Source: Mesaphorura yosii (taxonomy: Eukaryota; Arthropoda; Collembola; Poduromorpha; Tullbergiidae). From it: a DNA stretch of 64,000 bases. The notes under the pieces are model-generated. The model saw only the letters and a list, made by a program, of their open reading frames with translations. It made no database searches and was not told the DNA's origin. A program made the position numbers and the translations under genes. Of the stretch, positions 1 through 12,900 are shown piece after piece. The DNA is taken from contig WIXG01000304.1 in assembly GCA_009869945.1 (NCBI GenBank), forward strand, positions 1 to 64,000, read 5' to 3'. Numbering within the stretch: the stretch's first letter is position 1; the number at the start of each line of letters is the position of its first letter.

Positions 1-3
1 CTA

Positions 4-29
4 AAGGGTGTAGCAGAAGTAAAGTTCCT
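4..29 (+). repeat. Left terminal inverted repeat of the transposon
   Basis: This 26-bp sequence is the exact reverse complement of 1290-1315. It starts directly after the TA at 2-3. The match ends at base 29, because base 30 (T) does not mirror base 1289. Confidence 0.97.
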
Positions 30-63
30 TGCCGTATCTTTGTTTTTGTGCGGAGATACGGCA
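30..63. repeat. Subterminal 10-bp inverted repeat inside the transposon left end
   Basis: TGCCGTATCT (30-39) is the exact reverse complement of AGATACGGCA (54-63), with a 14-nt spacer. It directly abuts the left terminal repeat and has no counterpart at the right end. It could be an extra transposase-binding site or a hairpin in the transposase 5' UTR; the function is not known. Confidence 0.75.
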
Positions 64-155
64 TTCAAAAAATCGGCAAAAATAATCTTTTTGCAGAGTG
101 AATTTAGCACTGTCATAGTTATATCACATTTGCTCATTAGTACTCAAATTTCAAA

Positions 156-1214
156 ATGCGTCGAACCGAACATCAAGAGCTAGCAAAACGGATTATTCAG
201 TATCACCAAAATGCTGGTCAGGGTCAATTGAAGTCAACTTTACAACATTTTACGGCAGAAGGGAAGGCGCCTCAAGTAATACGGAAAATAATTAAAAGGT
301 ATGAGGAGTCCGGCACCGCAATTTACAAAAAGATTACTGGACGTCCAGCAGTTCAATCAACGCCGGCAAAAATAGCACAAGTAAAGAGAAAGTTTGCAAA
401 GAATCCGAGCATTTCAGTTCGTGCGGCGGCCAAGGAGCTCAATTTGACTCCCAGAACTCTAAGCAGAATTAAAGTTCAGAAATTAGCCATAAAGGCCAGA
501 GTTAAAATGGTAGCTCCAAAACAAACGTTGGAACAAGAAAGCAGAGCAAAGAAGAATTGCCGAAAAATTTATCAAAAAATCCTACGCAAGATTCTTATAA
601 TTGATGACGAAAGTTATGTGCATCAAGATCCATCGGATGTTCCAGGAAGAAAATTTTTCCATTCTACGGATCCCAAAGAAGTTCCATTTGAGCACAAATT
701 CAAAACAAAGGCTAAGTTCTCCAGCAAATATTTAGTCTGGCAAGCAATGGACGAGTACGGGAATGTGTCGGAACCATTTATTTCAGAAGGCAATATAAAT
801 GCAGACGTTTATCTAAACGAGTGTGTGATTAAACGATTAGTTCCGTTCATCCAATGTCATCATCAAGTACAAGATGTTCTATTCTGGCCAGATATGGCTA
901 CACCGCACTACGCCAATACTGTCACGGCGTATCTGAAATCTCAAAACATCGATTTTGTGTCAAGATCTGAGAACGCTCCAAACGTTCCCCAAACTCGTGG
1001 GATTGAGACTTTTTGGGCATTATGTAAATCAAAGTATAGAAGTCGAAAAATTAAGGCCAAAAACTGCAGAGGATTCAAACAAATGTGGACCAGAATTAGC
1101 AAAGAAGTTGGAAATGAGTCCGGAATAGCAGTTATGGATGCAGCAAGGAAGATGCTCATCGCCACAGCCTACAAAGGTGTTCGACAAGCTCTCTTGAACA
1201 AAAGTAATAAGTAG
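156..1214 (+). CDS. Tc1/mariner-superfamily transposase, DD37E
   Basis: A 352-aa transposase that would cut and paste the surrounding element by acting on its terminal repeats in the nucleus. Residues about 5-115 look like a bipartite helix-turn-helix DNA-binding region, with a GRPAV linker (62-66) resembling the GRPR-type hook between the two halves. The catalytic core follows. The first Asp is in IIDDESY (D151), the second in FWPDMATPHYA (D246), and Glu is in RGIETFW (E284), with 37 residues between the second Asp and Glu. This spacing and the WPDxA..HYA and NxPNxPxxRxIExFW blocks fit the DD37E branch. The length is normal for the superfamily and no stop or frameshift interrupts it. The usual Pro of the RPIE motif is Gly282 here, which might affect activity. 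The first ATG (156) was chosen because it gives the full first helix-turn-helix. No introns. Confidence 0.93.
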   Translation: MRRTEHQELAKRIIQYHQNAGQGQLKSTLQHFTAEGKAPQVIRKIIKRYEESGTAIYKKITGRPAVQSTPAKIAQVKRKFAKNPSISVRAAAKELNLTPRTLSRIKVQKLAIKARVKMVAPKQTLEQESRAKKNCRKIYQKILRKILIIDDESYVHQDPSDVPGRKFFHSTDPKEVPFEHKFKTKAKFSSKYLVWQAMDEYGNVSEPFISEGNINADVYLNECVIKRLVPFIQCHHQVQDVLFWPDMATPHYANTVTAYLKSQNIDFVSRSENAPNVPQTRGIETFWALCKSKYRSRKIKAKNCRGFKQMWTRISKEVGNESGIAVMDAARKMLIATAYKGVRQALLNKSNK

Positions 1215-1278
1215 ACCTCTTTAACTGTAGTTGTATAAAGTTTTGTACAAATTCATGCATTAGTTTTCGTACGGTGTT

Positions 1279-1284
1279 AATAAA
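1279..1284 (+). promoter_or_regulatory. Poly(A) signal of the transposase transcript
   Basis: AATAAA lies 65 bp after the transposase stop codon and just inside the right terminal repeat, as expected for a compact element carrying its own 3' end signal. Confidence 0.55.
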
Positions 1285-1289
1285 TAGAG

Positions 1290-1315
1290 AGGAACTTTAC
1301 TTCTGCTACACCCTT
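1290..1315 (-). repeat. Right terminal inverted repeat of the transposon
   Basis: Exact reverse complement of 4-29, followed by the TA at 1316-1317. No mismatches in 26 bp. Confidence 0.97.
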
Positions 1316-1317
1316 TA

Positions 1318-4300
1318 CTCCGTTTAACTCGCGACTTGTGAGCATTGTTGTGACTTGACTCGACTTGACGTCTTTGTCGTCGCAGTAAAGTACGTAATTA
1401 CAGTGATGATAATTTGTTGTTGTTTGGATTTAACTACATGATTGTTTTTGTCTCTGAACTCGTCATGCGTGCACACTGCAATGTGCAAATCCCCTCATGG
1501 TATTTTTTGCATGCACTTCTAAGCACGTGCAGCAGCCAGCGAGTAATTACGTGTATGCACTGAAAATGCAAGGAGAAAGACAAACCTGTTTGTAGTCCAT
1601 TTTTATGGCCTCGTCGCTTTTCGCTTTTCGTGTGCTCCAGCAAATGCAAAAGCAAAACGCTGCTGACTTGGGCTTGAATCTGGTGGGCTGAGCTTCACTT
1701 TCGCCGGTTTGTTTTCACTCCATGCGAATTCTTGTAAGATTTCACCAAACAAATTCGGCTAGATTTTAGTCATTTCGTTCTAAAACGGCCAAATTGTTTT
1801 TACGGGAAATGACCGACCAGGGTAAGTTCAGGGCGTTCACTTCAAGAATTACTGTTTGCTGAACTCACTGATTGGTTGTGAATAAAATTCTGAGGTCTGA
1901 CGAAATTCTGAGGCCGCTGACAGGAGTTTCTGTCCACCGTGTCACCGAGGATTAGAGCGCACCTGAGAAACCGCGGGACGAGTTCCTCATTTCTGAGGAG
2001 CAGAAACAGAAACTGAGTGTGGTTGCGTATTGTTGCGCTGCTTGATTGCTGAGTGCAAATGAATGAACTCGAGACTGGTAAGTAATGATTTTGACGAGTT
2101 GTATTGTTGTGTGCGGGGTGAGAACGAGCGAGGAAGAAAGAAAGACTTGAGAGAGAGTCCCTTGGAACGCTGCTACTGCTATACCGAAGCAGACCAGAAC
2201 AACAATGCTGCTTCTGCTGCTGGTAACAATGCACGAGGGCGAGAGTCGCTTGCGCTTGCGGTCTTGCCTATAAATATAGTAATGTAAAAACAATACATAC
2301 GACTCCTGATCAAAGGCCTCCTTCGAAATTTTTTAAGGCTCTCGTCTCTCGCGTTGATACTTCGCCTGGCTGCCTGCAGTGGAAGCGAGAATTGTTGTAG
2401 TGATGAACTGACTGAGTATGAAGGGGTAATAATATCCTCTGCAACAATGAGTCTCTACGCTGCCAGCCCACAAGACACGATGCGAAGATACGATGTACAC
2501 AAGACTCGTCCCTGACATTACTGCCTGACTTTGAGTCGTCTGAAGATCCCAAAGCCAAGTTAAGCCGTCACACATGAGAATAATTTTTCATGTTGTATGT
2601 CACTTGCTTTTGCTTTATCCGCATTATGAATATTAAATATTAATATTATAGTAGGTTATGCACACAGACCCTTCACAACACATTCTTGTTCACTGGTTAC
2701 CAGCCACAGTATTTAATACTTTATTATTGTCATTGTTGTGGACGGTATCAAATGCAATGCATTTGATGCCTTGTCCTGCATTAAGAATCGTGTCTCCTCG
2801 TTGCATTGCCCGGCCAGCCCGCATTGCGTTTCCCTTTCTCCCTCTTTCTATTCACTGCCTTGACGCGATGCAGCTTTTACACGTACGTACATTTATGCGT
2901 GCTACTACTGACTCGGTTCTCTAAATGATAGTGACCCAATTCCTCGGACTGCTCTGCTCGGAGGTGTCTGCGTCAAGTCAGCGGTTTCTGAATCAAAAGG
3001 CAAGGTGGAGAGACGGTATGAGATGAGTCCGAGTACGCTTTCAGCTTTTACAACTCATCTTAACTCATGATTCATCGACCTGAGAATGTGTGCTGCGCTG
3101 CTCTGCGGCCTGCTACTTTTGTTTAATCTTGAGACTGAGACTGAGCTCTTCTTATTCACCTTGAATGAATTCTCAATCCAATCTGCCGACTCTGCCGATA
3201 AGACAGGTGCAAGTGTACCCCGACTTTGCTCTACAACAGCGACTCCTTTGTGGCTCAACAATTTTTCTGAATAAATCGAATGCAGATTAAAATCAATTAT
3301 TTGAAGGGTTCTTCAGACTTCTTCGCCTTCAGGTGAGCAGCAACGCTTCGGCTTCTTCCTTAATGCACTACCCATCTAAGCAGCTGAACTCGAACGAAAT
3401 TGAAGATAGCCTGATTCGATGATTCGACATCATTATTTCTATGTAGGATGAAATATTTTCGTATTCAGCACACTTGCACTGCACTGCGTCGTCGGTCGAG
3501 TTTGCAACGCTAACGCAATGAAACGAAGGCGTGAAAGCAATTACGTGAATGGTTATTTGGTGCTAATATCTACGCAACATGTGGTTAGCCTGCCCCATTT
3601 TGTGAATCCTCATTTCACGGGGCTATTAAATTTCGTTGAAGATGTACTATACTAAATTGGCATGCAGGTCAACATGCTTAACACCGGACCAGAATCAGAT
3701 TTATTCCATTCACTTAATTTTGAATTCCGTCTTTGTGCTGCTGATAAGATTAGTTTATTTTTGTATTCTTGTATTTTGAAGGATTCTAATGAGTAGCAAT
3801 CAGCGCGGTCGTGGTCTAATTTGCGGCGAAGCCCGCATTAAATTAATGACGGCAGTGGGTGCATGGCGTAATTCTCGACTGTGCTATCTTTAACAGCTTT
3901 TTCCCACAGGCTCAATCGAATTCTCTGAAGCGAATTGCTCGCGAGTCGCGACGACGAAGGTGAAGAGTGAAGACGACCAAGACGAACTGTGCCACAGAGG
4001 AAAGAGAGAATGGGAAACTTCCGGTGGGACTCTTACGCCCCTTTTTATAGTTTTATGGTATCAGAGCGCTGCATTGAAAATTGAATCAAGTGTCGTAACT
4101 CCGGCTCATTGTGCAGTCTCATTCCTGCAGCGTGGCAGGAGATTTAGATTGGGCATCTTGGAGTCGGGCTCTGAAATTCAACAATGGAAACGTCTGAGTT
4201 TTTGTCGCAGTCTGTTCCTGTTTCCACAGAGCCGGAGTTTCCTGCACTCTGCATTCTGCATGCTGCATTCTACGATACGATGCGATAAATGCATTGTTGT

Positions 4301-7300
4301 GTTGCATTATCAAACTGGTTGTGCATTGTGCTATCTCACCTCCATTTCCACTTTTTATTCCTTTATTTGGTGCATTGTTGCAGTAATGCATGGATGCATT
4401 ATCGTCATCATCATTATTATTATTGTTATTGTAGTATTGTTGGCCCGGAGTTTACATAATGTAACTGCGACTGAGTAAACGCAATATTAGTGCAATAATA
4501 AGGTTATGTGAGTGGGTGTAGGCGCTCGTTTTATTGCGTTGCGTTGCCTAGATAGACAGAAACCAGACTGGCAAGAACTTCAAGCATGTTTTCACTTTCG
4601 ACTCGACGCGTCGTGAAGAATCAGCATTTTGGATTTTGTCTGAAAAAGACGACTTGTTTTCTTGCTGGGATTAAAATATGCACTGACTCTCCAGCATTTA
4701 CATGCGACCAACATTGTTAGTATGGCTGCATTCCTTCGTCCAAGAAAAGTTAATAATGAAAGTGGAAGTAACCATGCAACTTTATTATCGTTCTCATCAT
4801 TATGATTGTGTGCTGGACGAATCTTGTCTGGTCGTCGTCCATGTGGGCTCTCTTCTCGCTCTTTCTCGGCAACTGATATTTATTGCGGACGGATAACATG
4901 ACTGCAGTCTCTAATTATATGTACATACAAATAATGTATGCATTTCATCGTACACGAGCACGAATTCCACGCCATGCCACTCGTAAACTCGTATTTCGTA
5001 TTTTTCCAGTTCTTGCTCCAAAAGTCACCCATGGCATTTCTGGTAACTTATCTCTTTCGCACCGCGTACAAGTCGTGATCAAAGGCCGATATTTTCCTTG
5101 CCTGCCTGAAACAAAGGAAACCACTCCAGGACTCACGGACGTGGACGAAGACTTTAGACCCGAGTGCAGCGCATGTTGTCCATCATCCTGGACAATCTGA
5201 TATCCACTCGGGGCGACGTATCAACGCTTCGAATCAGAATCTCAGGTTCCAACAATTTAAAAGTAAGTCCGTATTCTCAATGCCACGCGGGAAGCACTGC
5301 GTGTCGTGCTCGAATGATCCAATTTCTTTGATCAGTCAGAAAAATCAAAAATGCCTATGCTAAGCTACACACGGTTGAAGCTTAGTGACACGACATCCGC
5401 AAGTCTCTGTGAACGCGGAGCTTCCTTGCGAATACCGGCGGTCTTTACTCGATGGACGGCTGAAGCCTTAGCAGGAAAATTCACGGAATACAAAATCTTG
5501 CTCATGTATCCATCTTCGTTACTTAAGATTGGACTGAACTCCCTCGGGCCCTCCACTCGCCTCGCCTATTCCGTCCCAGACCCAGAACACATGTTTGGAA
5601 ATTTTTGATCCATCCATGTCCGTCCGTCCACTGAGCATTGCCTGGAGAATTTAATATGTACTGTTCGATATTAATATCATATGTACACACTACACACATC
5701 TTCTTACACTGCCTCTCCAGAATTGAGTGAGATCCTTTACAGCTTTACAGCAGGTTTCGGTTTCTCATCGCTGTGCTGTGCCTCTTGAATCAAGCGTATA
5801 AATCAAAATGAGTACGCCAGTGTACGTATAAAAATATTGTAAATATGAATTCGGTATTGAATTACGAGTATCCATTTGCGTCTTTACCTCAGGGCAGAAA
5901 TGATTTCATTTCTTGGTCTCTCGTGTCGGAATAAAAGCCACCTCGAGCAACGAGCGTCGACCAGACTTGTGCCGCTATATGAAAAGTATTGGAAAGTTTC
6001 GCATCTGCTCCGAAATTCCCGCTTCCTCTTTAAGTGTGCATCGAGCCTGACACGAGCTCGGCGCTAAACTTTTAACTCCCGTCCGGATTCCGGGAAACTT
6101 ATAACGAACTAACGAACACAAATGCAATGCGCCTGGAAGAAGTCTTTCATGATGCAATTTTTCGGCAAATTTAATAAATCAATTGCGTACTTTGAATTGG
6201 AAAATATTCCTTCGAGTACGAAATTCAAGGCCGCAAGCCAAGTCTGTTGCCGACTGAAGTTCAATGGTGTCTATTTTTAGAAACGCGGACGGAGTAAGAA
6301 ATGACGTGTGCTTTGAAGGTGCAATTAAGAGAACTTGAAAAATGGAGTCGTAGACTTTGAAGTGATACAAGCCGGTAATAAGCGGTCTTTTATCCTTTGG
6401 CAGTGCGAAGGTGTTTTTGTGCTTGTAAATCTCTTTAGCTTAAAATATGTGTCAGTCAAGAGTTGAGGAAAAGATGAATAATAAATTTAAAACGCCATTT
6501 AAAGAAAGCCGTTCGATTCTTCTGTCCAAATCAAAAATTTTACATGGAATGATTAGTATTATAAATTATTTTCACGCGCCTGAAATGAACATGCATCGCA
6601 GGGCGGCCATTCACACTTCATAATCAAGCGAAATGGCTATTTAAGATGTCAATTTTTTAACTTTTCTTTTCTGTCACTTGCTTGCCACATTTTTGTGCTT
6701 GCGGATTCAGAATCCATTCGGCGCAGCGCTCAGCCCATCGCTCAGACCTTCCATGCATGCGTGCGTGCTTGTTTAATGCGATGGCTATCGAGAAGGTTTC
6801 TCGATTCCCATAAATCGCGGTAATTGCAAATTGCGTCCATAAAGATAATGCAGTAATTTCTCGGCGTAATTCTATTGTTTCACCAGATAATTCGCTGTTC
6901 CATAAAATGAGACCCATGAAATTTCAACTTACACGCTGCGTGTGCGCTGAGAACGCAATTACGATTAATGCACAGCGTTTCATGTATGCGGCACTCACTT
7001 CGTCTCTCGCTTCATGGCTTCAGTAGGCTGTGATGAGTAAAGCAAACGCTATACGGCAATGGTTATCACAACAAAATTCTGGTTACACGTAATTGTACCC
7101 CGCACTAATTGTGCTCTTTCAACTCAAAGAAATTTCCTTCACTTTATGGCTCTGGTGCGAGTGCGAGTATTTTTGATATGGTGCGTAATGCTTAATGGGA
7201 AGATAAATATCAGCCTGTAAGAGCTTGAATCATGGAAAGGAGATGGATTTCTCGTGTTTCCAGTCTTGAATCAAGAAGCAGCCACGCAAGACCCCTGGAT

Positions 7301-10300
7301 GAGGAAAGCCTCTGCATTACATCCTTTCATGCATCTCCGTCTTCTTAATACCTATCCTTCGGGAATGAACTGCCATAATATAATTAAAAGCGGAATCACT
7401 GAGCGTTAACTCATAATAAAAGCGATGTGAATGTGAAATGCAGCCGCTGATGAGATCTTAAGAAGGAATGGATGCGCTGACGCCGAGAATTTTGGCAGCT
7501 CCAAATTTCTTGGTTCAACAGTGCAATTGCCGGCTCTGACATTACAATAATAAAATGTATACAATTTTTATATTTATGGTCAACAGCTTTTTAATAAAGC
7601 CGCCTCGCCGCTCGTGTATAATAAACTCGCACTCGGTTCACTTTGGAGGAGCAGATACGATGAGATACGCCGTAAAATATTGCAAGGAGACATGCGATCG
7701 CGATTGTGATGGAGTTGACGGGCCAAGCCCTTTTTGCCACGTGTTCCTGATTCTGAACAACTTTGAAAATGCTAGAGAATTTATCCCATCTTAAAAAGGC
7801 CAAGTAAACTGTCCTGTGATTACAAGAAAGAGAAAACGTAGAGCACAAGATGAGCGAAACTGTTATTTACAGTAATAAACGAAAAAGTTTTGCTCTGCAT
7901 TAGAGTACTATTTGCATAAAATCTTACTTTTTGTATCGGTTCAATCTCGCTGCTTCTCAAATACGCAGGGTTGAAAATGAAAGCAAAAAGTTTTGCGCAC
8001 TTTCGTGCTAGAATGTACTCAAAGCTCATCTACAAAGAACTTTAATGTAATCTTGCCTGTATTAAATAAAAACAATAAAATTGGGGTCACAATTTTTAGC
8101 GAGTACACAAAAAGCAGTGGCAACGACGGTGTGGCACACATCTTGCTGGCTAGGCAATCGGTAATCTTTGTTGTCGGTCTCGAACGAGCACTAAAAACCA
8201 TTGGCCAACATCTTGGAACCCCGGCTTCTGCTGCCTTCGTCATCTCCACAGCACGGCGTGGCACGCATAGCGCGAATGTTTGCGAAGTGTCGGTGCTGCT
8301 GCTCGGTAAAATGGCCAATAGGTCACTGCAAATATGCTCAAGCTAAGAAGCTATTTGTAGAAATCACGTTTCACGTTTCGTGCATCTGTGGCCATTGCTG
8401 CGCATAGTTTGAGGAAGTGCAGTCGTCGTTCTTCATACGTGTTTGCTTACAAATTAGACCGTGTACCGCCACCATAGAAATGTCAATGCGAGACACGACT
8501 CCATTCTGCTTTGAGTGCAAGATCACGAGAAAAGTAAACAGCGTATGCTAATGTGACACGTCGTACTGATTAGCATTCAGTATCTTACCACCATCGCGCA
8601 GCCACCACGGCAGCAGACGGCAGGGTTCATGTGTCTGTGTCACCTGCTGCTGCCGCACTCGTAAATGATTCCGTCAAGTGACAAGCGTCTCGAATGTATA
8701 ATTATGACGGCTGAACTCCGGCTTTGGCTACAATTAGAACAGTCGCAAATGAGAAAATCGTCACGCATGCGACTGTTTCTGTGTTTCTGCATCCTGGATT
8801 CGGTGAACCCTCCACGTGATCACATGAACCACGACCAGAAATCGAAGCAAGTTTGCCATTTCAGTTGTAGAGTCAATTGCAGGTTGAGCAAGGTCCGTCT
8901 GCCATCGCTTTCGTGTCAGTCATCCCTGTCTCAGTTGCAGTCGTATAGAAATTTCTAATTACTAATTACACAGGTAGCAATAATAAAGTATGACACATCA
9001 TTGTCATCATCATCATAGTCGAATAGTCGCGCATTGTGTGGCTGCGCTGCGCGAAGTTTGTAGGCGAGAATTCACGCGTTCCATTCTCGCAACAACAATG
9101 CCTTGTACGATGAAAGTAGACTTTTTAATTTGTAGCTGCATAATACGCATGCGTTGAGTTGCACGATACTTGACTCGGGCACATAATGCAGTGCAGGAAC
9201 ACAACAATTACATTTTTAGTTCAATATGACCCATCATCCAATGTGAATACGAGTACGAATACGTGGGGTCTCCCAACCAATTTAATTTGTCTGTTTGATT
9301 CGTGTTTTTTGTTTGGTAACGTGCAGTCCTCGAAATGCAAAATGCACGATGAAAACGATCAGATTGACTTTTGTGCGGCAGTGACACACATTGTTCCGAT
9401 GCTGTGCTAGCACAAAGTATGAAATATTCAAAGATTTTCCCTGTTCGCTGCTGCTTCAAGATGATATTGTTGCCGAGCTGAGGAGCAAAATCTCCTTGGG
9501 ATATGAATACTTGGCTCAAGTGAGGATTGTAATTCTAAAATTAAACACACTCGGGCTGCTTTTAAATTGAAGTCCTACTGAATATTGAATGCAGGATGAT
9601 GGCACTGCCTTGGACCATAAAATTGCAGAATGTAGCACTCAACACACTCAGCATCGTGCTCCAACTTGAAATGAGCACTGTTTTGTAATTTTAAGTCTTC
9701 TCAGGAGAACAGGAGGTGAGTTTTAAGTGCTTGTGATGAATTAATAATAAATTAAACTTGCCTCTTTTTTCTGGAGCTGCAATGCGATGGAAATGAACTG
9801 CATGCAAAATATGGGTGAATCATGATTAGTGCATAAAGGGGATTAACCCACACGCACCAGAAGGTCTGGCTTAATCCAAGGCGAGTGCAGCAATTTATGC
9901 TTGCAATTTAAGAGTGCTCGTTTGTGGTTAAACGTGTACATTAAAAACAAAATTTTGCGAATTATCAACGAACATCACGAACGAAATTTCTTCCTTTTAC
10001 TATTGTTGGTTCAAGGTATTCATTCAGAGATGCATTTAGTCTGTAGAATTTAGATTAATTTTGTTCCTATACAGTTGTTCATCTTACGTACCATTGCTGA
10101 AATTATTAAAATTTAGACAAAGACTACATCGAGATAAAAAATTTTGAGTTTTCACACATGACGTTGGATCTCCGCTGAGTGAGGATGAGTGGCACCTGTT
10201 GAGAGTGGTGGGAATGGTTTCTTCGAAAAAAAGGCAACAATGAATTGCACACAAGCTGATGTACTCGCTATTCGGTAGATGGAGAAATCATCTCACTTTC

Positions 10301-12900
10301 GTGGTGTCGTGTAGCTCTTTCACCGACGAAATAACACATTCATTCCCCGGATTAGCAAGTAATGTTTTGCGAACTGTTTGAATTCGCTGATTGCATTTTG
10401 CAGTGCATTACATTTTGGAATCGAATCTTTATGAAGAGGAGAATATGTTTTTTTTCATCCGAGCCTTGAGTTACATGTAATTGATGTTTAGGTGGCAGCG
10501 TCCCATTTTGTAGTAATTTTTTTGACCGACGTGGATCCCCAAACTGCCGTTTATGATCGTCACCCGTTGCCTTTGCGCAAGAGGTTCTAACTTCTAATGA
10601 AGAAGGTACGGTTACAAATTGACAGGTTGTGGCTTTATGGGCTGACGATACACGAGCAACTCGTACCATGTAATAATAATTTATAACTCATAATTGCTTA
10701 TCATAACGGAGTTAAACGCAATACGCTATAAGCAAGCACTTCTTCTGGCTGGCTGACTCCTCCGTGTTGCTGCTGTCGCGTTGAAGCGGTGGCAGTTGCA
10801 CGAAACAGGATACGAAATAACGAAGTGCACCGCAGCGCATGCACTTTAGCTTGTAACTTGTAACTGTATCCCACTAATGGTGCACGAGAAATTATTATCC
10901 GGACCGTAGTTAACGATAAAAATTGTGTACGCAAAGATAATTAGCAGTTGACATGGCCCTAACCCAATCGAGACTGACTAGAGTATAATTCAACATTCCG
11001 ACGCTTTGCCCTGCGTGACACGAAACCCCGAGAAAACACGACTTCCATGACCATTATCCTTATCGAGAACAACTGCGAATTGCATTTCTGTGTCTGACTC
11101 CACCAATTAAGGTCCATAATTTGTATCTTGTCAGGGCGAGCATTTCACCCTGAAGAACAGCATTGAAGCATTGAGTCCTTTGCTTTGGGTGCTTTTCAAG
11201 TCGTCATAATAAAATCAGACAGCGTCCATGATAACTGATAACGGAAGATTGTGAAATTGTGTTCGCATTACGTAATCATCTGTGTAACGAGTTTTTGCAT
11301 TTTGCGTTATGACTGAAACAAAAAAAATTAAGTCGATCCTTTGTAAGGGATTCATGTCCCTTACATTCGTGCATTCGTCTCATTCCTCATAACACCACTC
11401 CACGCCAAGACAGTCCGTAGTGTAAATTCGTCATTAATTATCGTCGCCACAGACCAGATTGCATGAATTCTGTAGCCCGGTTGCATGCCGCAAATGAGTT
11501 TCTTACGCCGCAATTAAGTGGCGGCAGTTACGCTCTCCGCGGAGCTCGCACTCCAGCAGTCGTGCTCGCATTATTCATTTGGGGCAGTCGTCGGGCAGGG
11601 AGAAGTACGAGTAATTCAATAAAATTACCAGTAAATATCAGTTGGAATAAATACACAAAAGAGTCACTTTTCTCTTTGAGACTTGAGTTGTGATTTGATT
11701 TCGTATTTCTTTGGCCTGTGTTAATATTCCCCATTCCAACTTGTAATTTCTTCCGTATCAATATCATCATTACAGGCCATTATGGTGTGACCAGTCAGTC
11801 GTCTTCCCATTATTGTATTTAATCACATCAAGTGGAGAAGAAAAGGTTATCTCCGTGAGTAAAAAGGCAAAGGCACAGGCATGGTGAGGCTCGAGTTGAT
11901 ATGATATTTGCTTGGCTGCGAGTTGCGAGACGGAGTTCGCGTGCAGACTGACAGGAACCTGAGAGATTACGCGTAAAATGTTGTACCGACCATGCATGCA
12001 TTGCTGGCTGTGACTGTACGCTCACTCCTCGTGGCCTCGTGAGATTGTTATTCATTAGGATTTTAATAGTCATCTGTGGAGTACATACTAATGAGATCGA
12101 TTCTTCTGCTCCTGGCTGGCTCCGCGACTGAACGCGAGGAGATCCGTGCAGCCAGTAATTTCATTATTCCCCGTCATTATCATTGAATTTACAGCGACCA
12201 CAACTCGAGACAAGACAAGTTATGTGCTCAGTTCAAGAGACGTGGCCATCGGGAGCAACTTTCTTGAATCACAGTGCACGAGATTTACTCTGAGAGCTGT
12301 ACGCACGAGATGCAGTCTTTAAATTACTATTCAGGCAGGATTGACTTTTGCAATTGTTAGGAAAGGCTCGAACTCGCTCACTTTTACTCTCATAGATTTC
12401 AGATTTTGGGTAAAGCGTCGACTCTTGACTCTCGATTAAATTAATCGGCATTACCAATTCGGAATTCTTGATCCCTTCAGTTGTTGAATGTTTTGAGAGA
12501 AATGTCTGAAATGCGCTTCACACAGCCTACAATTTTCTTTCATTCGTGTTGGAAAGGCGGAGACAGCGTCGGACAGCGGTGAAGAGGAGCGCAGAGCCGC
12601 CAAGCACTCCGTAATTACTCGGAAGCTGGAGAGGCGATCTCGAGAGCCGCGCTGACTTGACTTGGAGATGAAGTGTCCAAATTAAGAGAGTTCCGTTATT
12701 CGACCCTAACCTCGGTCCACGTCAAATGAGACCACCTTTTGTGTTCAGGGAGATTAAGATGACGCGGCGGCAATTGCTGGAGTCTCAACAGGGAGACTTT
12801 AGAGTCAGACGCTGTCGGCTGTCATGCAGTTTTGGACTGACGGAATAGGTAATGAGATTAAATGTTTGGTGGTGCCGTAGCGGAACCAGCAGTGAGGTTT
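1318..12900. other. Non-coding intergenic DNA, no gene recognised
   Basis: Many short open frames exist on both strands; the longest is 172 codons at 3960-4478. None shows a recognisable domain, and most are Cys/Ser/Leu-rich translations of simple sequence. One tract of ATT/ATC trinucleotides is at about 4408-4440. The exact 12-mer TGATCAAAGGCC, which contains a TCF/LEF-like core, occurs at 2307-2318 and again at 5076-5087. A 12-bp palindrome, GATATTAATATC, is at 5667-5678. No RNA gene was recognised. Confidence 0.6.

Larger units (their letters stand above)
4..1315 (+). mobile_element. Complete Tc1/mariner-superfamily transposon (DD37E type)
   Basis: Seen: a 1312-bp element bounded by perfect 26-bp terminal inverted repeats (outer bases AAGGGTGTAGCAGAAG) with TA dinucleotides immediately outside (2-3 and 1316-1317). 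This is the TA target-site duplication expected of Tc1/mariner insertions. Between the repeats lies a single uninterrupted transposase reading frame on the plus strand (156-1214), followed by an AATAAA signal. Perfect repeats plus an intact frame suggest a young and possibly still autonomous copy; that is inference, because no second copy is in the window. Only one base of left flank is available, so the left insertion junction beyond TA cannot be examined. Confidence 0.95.

Noticed and set aside
3960..4478. 172-codon open frame on the plus strand
   Set aside because: Composition is Cys/Leu/Ile-rich, ends in a poly-Ile run from an ATC/ATT repeat, and shows no domain or splice context.
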